From the NCBI GenBank assembly GCA_028705545.1, contig JAQWDG010000048.1, positions 1-10,458 of the forward strand: DNA of 10,458 nt. Direction: 5' to 3'. Under the pieces are notes generated by a model. The model was not told the origin of the DNA. It searched no databases and saw nothing but the letters and a program-made list of their open reading frames with translations. The position numbers and the translations under genes are program-made. Origin of the DNA: Methanoregula sp. Lineage in GTDB: Archaea > Halobacteriota > Methanomicrobia > Methanomicrobiales > Methanospirillaceae. This document shows positions 1 through 5,146 of this stretch, in pieces (the stretch's first letter is position 1; each line of letters opens with the position of its first letter).

Positions 1-126
1 GCCCTGAACCGGTTCCTTGAAGGTGTCACAAAGAAGGATATCATAACTTCTACCGAGATCATCGACACGGATTCCGGCAAAACCAATGTGTCGAGTATCG
101 AGATCACCCTGATCTCCCACAAATAA
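1..126 (+). CDS. 3' end of an unrecognised gene (partial)
   Basis: An open frame enters from the left edge and ends at the TAA at 124-126, giving the last 41 residues of a protein. The tail is rich in Thr, Ile and Ser (for example the segment TSTEIIDTDSGK) and ends in a short beta-strand-like ITLISHK. No membrane segment or known motif is visible, and I do not recognise the family. The gene runs in the same direction as the secreted protein that follows, 86 bp downstream, but an AT-rich element overlapping its stop codon suggests that the next gene has its own promoter. The open frame is certain but the function is unknown. Confidence 0.6.
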   Translation, partial: ALNRFLEGVTKKDIITSTEIIDTDSGKTNVSSIEITLISHK

Positions 127-133
127 TATTTAG
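122..133 (+). promoter_or_regulatory. possible TATA box for the secreted-protein gene
   Basis: The AT-rich stretch AATAATATTTA overlaps the stop codon of the preceding gene. An archaeal start site about 26 nt downstream would fall near 154. That leaves a leader of about 60 nt before the ATG at 213 and would exclude the GTG at 150 as a start. This is weak evidence based on composition and spacing only. Confidence 0.35.
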
Positions 134-212
134 CCTGCCGACAAGGTGCGTGTTTTTTCTCCACTCCCAAAACCGTAAACCATTTAACTGGTTCCTTCAA
201 ACGTATAATGCC

Positions 213-704
213 ATGAGACGATGTGCTGTCGCACTGCTCTGTCTGGTTCTTGCAGGACTTTTTATGGTGCCTGTGAGTGCAGCAAACGATGAGCGGTACG
301 GGTACATTACCGTAGAATCCGTGCAGGTGCAGCTCCAGAACGATACGGCACTGGTAGATGTGCACTATTCTGTGGACGAAGGCACACGGATTATCTTCTT
401 TTTAATGGGAAAGCAGGACCTGAAGAACAAGCTGCTCAAGATCCTCAATTATGACGATGCACAGGTCCAGCACCTTGATCTCTCCAGCGCGGAGATGATA
501 GTACAGGAAGCTTCGTATTCCTATGGGAGTGGGATTTACTGGTATCCTTCCCACCAGTTCAACGTGGTCGTCCCGAAGCTTACGGTCATATCCCCCCAGG
601 TCGAGAGAACCTATACCAATACCAATGTTTTCCCGGAGGGTGTGGGTTATTTCGAGAACCAGCCCATAACCGGGGTGCCTGCTGCTCCGGCTGTGACTCC
701 CTGA
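213..704 (+). CDS. small secreted protein of unknown function
   Basis: A protein of 163 residues from the ATG at 213. The frame can be extended to a GTG at 150, but the ATG start places a clean signal peptide at the N-terminus: MRRC, then a hydrophobic core at about residues 5-20, then VSA before AND, with likely cleavage after residue 23. The mature part is about 140 residues, mostly predicted beta (residues 30-60 and 115-135), with one mixed segment IIFFLMGKQDLKNKLLKI at 60-77. The tail ends in a Pro/Ala-rich stretch (VPAAPAVTP). There is no lipobox cysteine and no C-terminal anchor, so the product is probably exported and released or loosely held. I do not recognise the family; it may be lineage-specific. 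A T-rich hairpin follows the stop. Confidence 0.7.
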   Translation: MRRCAVALLCLVLAGLFMVPVSAANDERYGYITVESVQVQLQNDTALVDVHYSVDEGTRIIFFLMGKQDLKNKLLKILNYDDAQVQHLDLSSAEMIVQEASYSYGSGIYWYPSHQFNVVVPKLTVISPQVERTYTNTNVFPEGVGYFENQPITGVPAAPAVTP

Positions 705-714
705 ATTGTGGGTC

Positions 715-885
715 CTAAACACAGCAATGCTGTTTTTTAGCAACCGTTTTCTTAAACAATTCCTGTAGCATCAATGGTAATTGGTGGAACCCGGTTAGTT
801 CTGGGATTGTTTGTATTTCACCATTGCTTATGTACTCTGCAATCGTTGTATCATGGAAGAAACCGTTCTTAACAGGGCAATATTT
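715..885 (-). pseudogene. possible remnant of a zinc-type/MDR NADP-dependent oxidoreductase C-terminus
   Basis: On the minus strand the frame between the TGA at 886-888 and the TAG at 715-717 is open for 56 codons and has no convincing start. Its second half reads like the last 40 residues of medium-chain dehydrogenase/reductases: AEYISNGEIQ (compare A-x-x-I-x-x-G-x-I), then TGFHQLPLMLQELF and VAKKQ. These match in order and spacing the family pattern G-F-x-x-[IL]-P-x-x-L-x-x-[LM] ... G-K-x-[LV]-V. The glycine before the last Lys is lost, and the upstream frame is interrupted by stops, as expected of a decayed copy. The match was recognised by eye, so it is tentative. The rest of the 705-1009 gap holds only the terminator and T-rich sequence after the DUF373 gene. 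Confidence 0.3.
721..738 (+). terminator. hairpin plus poly-T terminator
   Basis: ACAGC-AAT-GCTGT forms a 5-bp stem with a 3-nt loop, and its last base runs into a run of T that ends at 738. It lies 17 nt after the stop codon of the secreted-protein gene, the expected place for an archaeal T-tract terminator. Confidence 0.55.
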
Positions 886-1009
886 TCAAAAAATTCTGGA
901 CATTTCAGGCAGAGTAAGCCGATATGATTCTTGAGCCGGTAAAATGTCCTGACCTGGTCTCCCAAATGTACGCTTACGATAAAAGAAGAAGGTCTCCGCC
1001 AGCGTTTTT

Positions 1010-2143
1010 TTAGATTGTTTCGATAATGGCTTCTTTCTCCTGTGCGGCCTGTCGTTTGACAAGGAAGTACTGGAGAATAACACCTGCGATCGCACAGGCA
1101 AGACCGGCCAGCGTCGAATACATGATGTACGCTACCCCAACGGCAGGTTTGACGGGGAAGTCCGGGACTCCGTTCATCGCAAGGATAAATGTGCTTGCCC
1201 CATACAGGATAAACCCGATCGCCATCACAAAGAACGGGAAGACGATCACCTTTGTAAGGTTTTCCCGCTCGTTGAAATAGACATCGATAATAACACCAAC
1301 GGATGTCACCAGTCCTGCAACGATCAGCCAGGGAATGGCCCCATACAGGAAACTCATCACGTACTGGAGAACACCCATGCTGTCGTCCGATGCATAATAT
1401 TTGAGGACCGCGATGAAACCGCTGGAAAATCCGATGACCACAAGGACAATCGTTGTCGAATAGGTCACAAAGGAGAACTTTCCCCGCGACATCGATGCGC
1501 GGAGTGCATTTACGATGCCGTGGATGAACTCATCCAGCCCGAACCCTTTATAGAGCAGGTACATCCCGATCACACCGATGACGATGATGGTCGCCGTCCC
1601 CGGGTAGCCGAGGATGAAGGCGCTTGCATAGAGCAGCATTGCAAGGCCTAGCGGGACAAAGACAACCCGTGAGATCTTGGGATCGTCAAGGAGCTTTTTG
1701 AGGATGTAATACGTGCCTTCAAGGTTTGGCATCTGGTTGACGATCACGCGCCGGATGCTTGCTACCGGCAGCCTCGACTGGATGATCGGGACTACGTATT
1801 CGTCTTCCGCCCCGTCGGAAACAAGGATGCAGCTCGTAGGTTTTGTTTCTTTGATGACATCATCGAGCGTTGCTGCGATCTTCCGGTCGCCTTCGATCAT
1901 ATGGAGGTGGTTGCCCGCGATCACGGCAACAACTGCCTCCTCGCCTTTTGCAATAAGCTCGTCGTAAATCTTTACCGCGGAAAAGATCGCGTTGACATCG
2001 GAATCTTCGGGATCGGCAAGGGCAAGTGTATCTGCTGCTTCCAGGCACGCCTTCCTTCCGACGACCGGGCTTTCGATCTTAGCCTTCCACCCTATGTCGT
2101 CGTCCCGGTCAACACTCAGGACGAGTGTCCGTCCATCTGTCAT
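1010..2143 (-). CDS. DUF373 family integral membrane protein
   Basis: A 377-residue member of the archaeal DUF373 family (COG2237), at the family's usual length. The cytoplasmic N-terminal part (about 1-155) is Rossmann-like, with an opening LVLSVDRDDD strand-loop (7-16), an alternating alpha/beta middle, and a conserved VSDGAEDE loop at 108-115. It is followed by six hydrophobic segments at about 159-178, 181-199, 226-246, 263-288, 297-320 and 335-361, then a charged cytoplasmic tail (KRQAAQEKEA). The biochemical role of the family is not known; the acidic VDRDDD and SDGAEDE loops suggest metal or nucleotide binding, which is inference. The start at 2143 lies about 31 nt from the centre of a TATA box with no ribosome binding site in between, so the mRNA is probably leaderless or nearly so. 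It follows the coiled-coil gene on the same strand, but its own promoter and a T-tract separate the two. Confidence 0.88.
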   Translation of the reverse strand: MTDGRTLVLSVDRDDDIGWKAKIESPVVGRKACLEAADTLALADPEDSDVNAIFSAVKIYDELIAKGEEAVVAVIAGNHLHMIEGDRKIAATLDDVIKETKPTSCILVSDGAEDEYVVPIIQSRLPVASIRRVIVNQMPNLEGTYYILKKLLDDPKISRVVFVPLGLAMLLYASAFILGYPGTATIIVIGVIGMYLLYKGFGLDEFIHGIVNALRASMSRGKFSFVTYSTTIVLVVIGFSSGFIAVLKYYASDDSMGVLQYVMSFLYGAIPWLIVAGLVTSVGVIIDVYFNERENLTKVIVFPFFVMAIGFILYGASTFILAMNGVPDFPVKPAVGVAYIMYSTLAGLACAIAGVILQYFLVKRQAAQEKEAIIETI

Positions 2144-2166
2144 TGGTACAATAAAATCGCCGTAAA

Positions 2167-2180
2167 TCTATTAAATAATA
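2167..2180 (-). promoter_or_regulatory. TATA box of the DUF373 gene
   Basis: Read on the minus strand this is TATTATTTAATAGA, centred about 31 nt before the ATG at 2143. A start site about 26 nt downstream would leave a leader of only a few bases, matching the absence of a Shine-Dalgarno sequence. Confidence 0.55.
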
Positions 2181-2245
2181 ACCCGGGGTGCAGAAATCAT
2201 CCGGTTGTTTTTGTGGATAATGCCTGCCGGTCCAGATAAGACGAT

Positions 2246-2265
2246 AAAAAAAGTTGTAAAAAAAA
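2246..2265 (-). terminator. double T-tract terminator after the coiled-coil gene
   Basis: Directly after the stop codon at 2266-2268, the minus strand reads T8, then ACAAC, then T7. Such consecutive T-tracts are typical archaeal termination signals. No strong hairpin accompanies them. Confidence 0.55.
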
Positions 2266-3126
2266 TCAGATGAGTTTTGAACGCTGGAGCAGCAGGATAT
2301 CGTCGGTAGTAAGTTTCTCGCCGGCGCGGAAGTTCTTGAAGAGGTGTTCGGCTTCCTGCCGGACTGCCTTCTGCTCTTTTGAGACCTTGACCTTCTTGGT
2401 CTTCTTGCGCAGGCCGGAGATTACCTTGTCATAGTCGCGCAGTTCCTTCTGGCATGCGATGAATGCCTTGTGCTCGGCATCGGCAGATTCCTGTGCCTCG
2501 ACAAAGCTCTTGTGGGCTGCATCTGCTGCCTCGCGCGACTTGTCGGCCTTGCGGTAGGACTCAACCATCAGGTCGTGGTGTTTCTGGGCGAGTTCGGCAA
2601 GCTCGGTCACTTTTGCATGGAGATCGGAGGCCTGTTTGCGAAAGTCCCGGGCGGAGGTGATCTTAGTGCGCATCTCCTTGTTCTGCTCGAGTTCTGCCTC
2701 CTGCTCCTTGACCTGGCCCTTCATCTGCTTGATCTTTTCGATCAGCTCGCGTTCCTTATCGGTGGTGAAGACCTCGGTCTGCTGGCGGTACTCCATGTAC
2801 TCGATCTGTTTCTGGAGTTCCTTGATCCCGCGGTTTTTGAGGTTGCCGTGCTCTTTTTTAAAGGCCTCGATGTCTTCAAACAGGACGTTCGCCTTGTTGT
2901 TGAAATCGTTGCGCTCCGCCTTGAGAGCGATGACTTCCTGGTTGTATTTATCCCGCAGGTCCTTGTTTTTCTGTGCTTCTTCCACGAATTCCCGGGTCTG
3001 GTTATTGAGTGCGTTGCGCTCCCGCGCGGACTTGCTGGCCGTTGCGTTGAGCTCGTTTCTCTTATTCTTATGCTGTTCAGACTCGGTGAGAACTTTCTTT
3101 CTCTTTTCCATGAGGTCATTCAACAT
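2266..3126 (-). CDS. archaeal coiled-coil protein (COG1340-like)
   Basis: A highly charged, almost entirely helical protein of 286 residues with no membrane segment or signal peptide, very rich in Glu, Lys, Gln and Ala. Coiled coil spans about residues 1-240. Landmarks I associate with the uncharacterised archaeal coiled-coil family COG1340 are the block DLRDKYNQEVIALKAERN at 56-73, the segment IEYMEYRQQTEVFTTDKE at 108-125, and a compact C-terminal module after a Lys-rich hinge (KKTKKVKVSKEQK) ending in EKLTTDDILLLQRSKL at 270-285. The function is unknown; a structural or scaffolding role in the cytoplasm is inference. The start is supported by GGAGGAG 9 nt upstream of the ATG. That Shine-Dalgarno lies inside the last codons of a possible 85-codon ORF whose stop is 3 nt before this ATG. 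Confidence 0.85.
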   Translation of the reverse strand: MLNDLMEKRKKVLTESEQHKNKRNELNATASKSARERNALNNQTREFVEEAQKNKDLRDKYNQEVIALKAERNDFNNKANVLFEDIEAFKKEHGNLKNRGIKELQKQIEYMEYRQQTEVFTTDKERELIEKIKQMKGQVKEQEAELEQNKEMRTKITSARDFRKQASDLHAKVTELAELAQKHHDLMVESYRKADKSREAADAAHKSFVEAQESADAEHKAFIACQKELRDYDKVISGLRKKTKKVKVSKEQKAVRQEAEHLFKNFRAGEKLTTDDILLLQRSKLI

Positions 3127-3129
3127 GCG

Positions 3130-3387
3130 TTACCACTCCTCCATCGTATTTCCTGTAAGGGATCTGCATGTGCCGTTTGTGCCAGAAGCAGTTACGGACA
3201 AGAGCATATGCACGGTGAGATGCACTACGGACATGTCCAAGCTCTGCATGCAGGATGCAGGATGAAAAACATCAGAAAAGGATCGTTGCGTGGAAAGATT
3301 GCAAGACTTCGCATCGAAGTCCTTGTTCGACACACGGTTCATGATGTTCAACTCCCTATACCAGAACTCTGCCATCGCGCCTGGCAT
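3130..3387 (-). CDS. doubtful small ORF abutting the coiled-coil gene
   Basis: An 85-codon frame from the ATG at 3387 to the TAA at 3130-3132, ending only 3 nt before the start of the coiled-coil gene. For it: a TATA-like element lies about 43 nt upstream of its ATG, a GGGGA precedes the ATG by 4 nt, the first 27 codons mostly end in G or C as in neighbouring genes, and the junction looks like translational coupling. Against it: after codon 27 the codon choice becomes random-looking, and the product is rich in Cys, Met, His and Ser without any recognisable fold or motif. The alternative is a long structured leader of the coiled-coil mRNA. The rest of the 3127-3594 gap holds the promoter and the ftsZ2 terminator. 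Confidence 0.22.
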   Translation of the reverse strand: MPGAMAEFWYRELNIMNRVSNKDFDAKSCNLSTQRSFSDVFHPASCMQSLDMSVVHLTVHMLLSVTASGTNGTCRSLTGNTMEEW

Positions 3388-3421
3388 CGTTCCCCATTCT
3401 CCCTTCAGGCGATCGGTCGAA

Positions 3422-3457
3422 TGTACTATATGTTAAAGGAGGGGAGTACTATTAAGC
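3422..3457 (-). promoter_or_regulatory. promoter region of the coiled-coil transcript
   Basis: On the minus strand, TTTAACATATAGTACA (3422-3437) is a TATA-like element that would start transcription near 3404. A second AT-rich copy, GCTTAATAGTAC (3446-3457), lies upstream. Both carry the sequence GTACTAT when read on the plus strand (3423-3429 and 3447-3453), a direct repeat 24 bp apart. Use of this promoter implies a leader of roughly 280 nt before the coiled-coil ATG, unless the small ORF is translated. Confidence 0.4.
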
Positions 3458-3515
3458 ATTTCGCCGGTACGTCGGCAATAAATTCACAAAAGGCCGGGAT
3501 GGAATAACAGAATGG

Positions 3516-3540
3516 AAAAAATGTTTTCCGGGGTCCGGCA
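3516..3540 (-). terminator. possible ftsZ2 terminator
   Basis: On the minus strand a short CCGG-ACC-CCGG hairpin is followed after 7 nt by T6. It lies 55-80 nt beyond the ftsZ2 stop codon. The stem is only 4 bp, so the T-tract is the stronger part of the evidence. Confidence 0.35.
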
Positions 3541-3594
3541 GGATACTACCGTTTTTTTCCGGAAATGGTATGGACTGGATCTTTATTTTAGTGT

Positions 3595-4761
3595 TTAACC
3601 GACCCATTCAAGGACGCCGCCGCCGCTGGTCTGGTCCCGGGGAGCAACCTTGCGTGCCACGGGCATCTCGACCTGCTTGGGGCTGGATCTCTTGGCGTCG
3701 ATCTCCTGGACCATGGTCTTGTAGGACTGACGGGTCCCGAGGATCTGCGCGCTCTTAACACCGGTCATGATTGCGAGGACACGGATCTTGCCTTCCATGT
3801 CGGGCCGGACGCGGGCGCCCCAGATAACATCTGCGTGGGGGTCGAGCTCATAGGTGAGCGAGGTTGCGACCTCTTCTGCATCCTGTAGGGTGAGGTCGGT
3901 ACCACCGGTAATGTGGATTAAGGACCCGGTTGCGCCGCGATAGTCGATATCGAGCATCGGGTTGCTCAGGCATTCGCGGACAACGCTCTCTGCCTTGTTC
4001 TGCTGCTTGCTTTCCCCGACAAGCATCGAAGCGACACCGCCCTTGGACATGATGGCCCGGACATCGGCATAGTCGATGTTGATAAGCGACGGCTCGGTGA
4101 TGGTCTCGGAAATACCCTTGACTGTCTCACCAATAAGCTGGTCCATGACAGAGAATGCCTGGCCCAGCGGGAGGTTCGGGACGAAGTTCTTGAGCCGGTT
4201 GTTATCGAGAACGATAACCGAGTCTGCGGATGCCGCAAGTGCCTCAAGACCCTCTTCTGCGCGGATCAGGCGGGCCTTTTCGACCTGGAACGGATAGCTG
4301 ACCATCCCGACGACAATGGCGCCCTGTTCCTTTGCGACTTGGGCGACGACTGGTGCGGAACCGGTACCGGTACCTCCTCCCATACCTGCCGTGATGAAGA
4401 CAAGGTCTGCGGATTCGAGCAGTGCCTCAAGCGTCGGGCGTGCCATCTCGGCAGCGCGCTTACCTACATCGGGGTAACCGCCGGCACCAAGACCGCGGGT
4501 TAAGGATTTCCCGATGAGGACACGCTTGTCGGCCTGGATCATGTCCAGGTGCTGCTTGTCCGTGTTGATCGCAATGGTCTCTGCGCCGGATACACCCATG
4601 TGGTGGATACGGTTGACCGTGTTGTTACCTCCGCCACCGCAGCCGATAATTACAATCCGGGGGTTCCCCAGAAAATCGTCTTCAGGTGCATCGGATCCGG
4701 ACTTTTTCACTTCCATTTCAAGTTCGGAATTTTTAAGTGCATCGTTGATAATGCTCTGCAT
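3595..4761 (-). CDS. ftsZ2: cell division protein FtsZ, FtsZ2 type
   Basis: Tubulin-like GTPase that polymerises into the division ring at midcell. From the ATG at 4761 the protein has 388 residues. The nucleotide-binding loop IIGCGGGGNN lies at about 38-47, the tubulin signature GGGTGTG at 128-134, and the T7 catalytic loop NIDYAD with N228, D230 and D233. The N-terminus (MQSIINDALKN), the block LDIDYRGATGSLIHITGG and VIWGARV resemble haloarchaeal FtsZ2 more than FtsZ1. The frame opens 36 nt earlier at 4797, but that start overlaps the upstream gene and lacks a ribosome binding site. The 4761 start has GAGGGT a few bases upstream and matches the family N-terminus. It lies 10 nt after the cdrS stop, so the two are co-transcribed. 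The usual GGAG in the first loop reads GGGG here. A variable linker ends in VLEWVG, a possible partner-binding tail. Confidence 0.95.
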   Translation of the reverse strand: MQSIINDALKNSELEMEVKKSGSDAPEDDFLGNPRIVIIGCGGGGNNTVNRIHHMGVSGAETIAINTDKQHLDMIQADKRVLIGKSLTRGLGAGGYPDVGKRAAEMARPTLEALLESADLVFITAGMGGGTGTGSAPVVAQVAKEQGAIVVGMVSYPFQVEKARLIRAEEGLEALAASADSVIVLDNNRLKNFVPNLPLGQAFSVMDQLIGETVKGISETITEPSLINIDYADVRAIMSKGGVASMLVGESKQQNKAESVVRECLSNPMLDIDYRGATGSLIHITGGTDLTLQDAEEVATSLTYELDPHADVIWGARVRPDMEGKIRVLAIMTGVKSAQILGTRQSYKTMVQEIDAKRSSPKQVEMPVARKVAPRDQTSGGGVLEWVG

Positions 4762-4771
4762 TTCTACCCTC

Positions 4772-4948
4772 TCATACCTTGAATGAAACCTGGTCATTTT
4801 CTTTTAAGACACGACCCGCTCGTTTTTCAACGAGGTCACGGACCGCTGCCCGGACAGCCTCAGAAACGTTGGGATACTCGCCTGCGTCCACCATCTGCTG
4901 GAGAAGGCTGATCTGCTGTTCGGGGAGCCGGAGCGTGATTCGTTGCAT
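4772..4948 (-). CDS. cdrS: CdrS-like ribbon-helix-helix regulator
   Basis: A 58-residue protein that is almost only a ribbon-helix-helix DNA-binding domain: the beta strand MQRITLRLP (1-9), helix A (about 10-22), the turn GEYPN and helix B (SEAVRAAVRDLVEKRA, 29-44), then a short tail. The MxRVTLR-type opening and the position directly before ftsZ2 match haloarchaeal CdrS, which is co-transcribed with ftsZ2 and controls cell division genes; assignment by resemblance and context. The frame stays open to 4993, but that extension would code across the palindromes, and GGAG lies 8 nt before the ATG at 4948 (5 nt before the adjacent ATG at 4951, which adds one Met). RHH proteins act as dimers on inverted repeats, and such repeats lie in its own presumed leader, so autoregulation is plausible. 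Confidence 0.85.
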   Translation of the reverse strand: MQRITLRLPEQQISLLQQMVDAGEYPNVSEAVRAAVRDLVEKRAGRVLKENDQVSFKV

Positions 4949-4964
4949 CATTGTATCTCCATTT

Positions 4965-5024
4965 CTGACATATGTCAGCTTTTTGTCATACATATGTCAG
5001 ACAAGGGGAACTCTTGTGTCTGAC
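4965..5024 (-). promoter_or_regulatory. palindrome array in the cdrS-ftsZ2 leader (candidate operator)
   Basis: CTGACATATGTCAG at 4965-4978 is a perfect 14-bp palindrome. An 11-bp copy of it, ACATATGTCAG, recurs at 4990-5000, so the two CATATG centres are exactly 22 bp apart, about two helical turns. The second copy is followed by GTCAGAC (4996-5002), whose complement GTCTGAC stands at 5018-5024. The array lies between the predicted start site (about 5034) and the cdrS start codon, where a bound dimer would block transcription. The candidate binder is CdrS itself or another RHH regulator (inference). Confidence 0.6.
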
Positions 5025-5056
5025 TTAACCAGATAAACCAAAATGAAGCACTATTG

Positions 5057-5064
5057 TATATAAA
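5057..5064 (-). promoter_or_regulatory. TATA box of cdrS-ftsZ2
   Basis: The minus strand reads AAAATTTATATACAA here, a near-ideal archaeal box A with an A-rich upstream BRE. The predicted start is near 5034, giving a leader of about 85 nt that contains the palindrome array. Confidence 0.7.
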
Positions 5065-5098
5065 TTTTCTGATTTGATTTTCAGGGCCTCTCCAAACG

Positions 5099-5136
5099 CA
5101 TTTAACACTGCCCGGCAAAGTATTTTGAAAAAATAC
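5099..5136 (+). promoter_or_regulatory. candidate promoter and operator of the cob genes
   Basis: A weak TATA-like CATTTAACAC at about 5099-5108 predicts a start near 5130. Over that point lies GTATTTT-GAA-AAAATAC (5120-5136), a perfect 7-bp inverted repeat with a 3-nt centre. Its place at the start site suits a repressor site. No known regulator can be assigned. Confidence 0.4.
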
Positions 5137-5146
5137 GGACGTTTCG

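Noticed and set aside
150..212. GTG start giving a 184-residue form of the secreted protein
   Set aside because: It would bury the signal peptide behind 21 non-hydrophobic residues, and it precedes the predicted transcription start.
3233..3262. TGCAGGATG/GCATGCAGG short repeats as a possible RNA element or attachment site
   Set aside because: They are only two or three imperfect copies in a short stretch, with no extended pairing or flanking integrase.
2470..3507. 345-codon plus-strand frame opposite the coiled-coil gene
   Set aside because: It is Leu/Phe/Val-rich simply because it is the complement of Glu/Lys-rich coiled-coil codons. The minus-strand gene has family motifs, a Shine-Dalgarno and a terminator.
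4949..4993. Longer cdrS form starting at 4993
   Set aside because: It would code across the palindromes, lacks a ribosome binding site, and adds residues not found in short RHH proteins.
4952..5146. Cobalamin riboswitch before cobD
   Set aside because: No B12-box-like conserved core is visible, and the predicted leader before cobD is under 20 nt, far too short.
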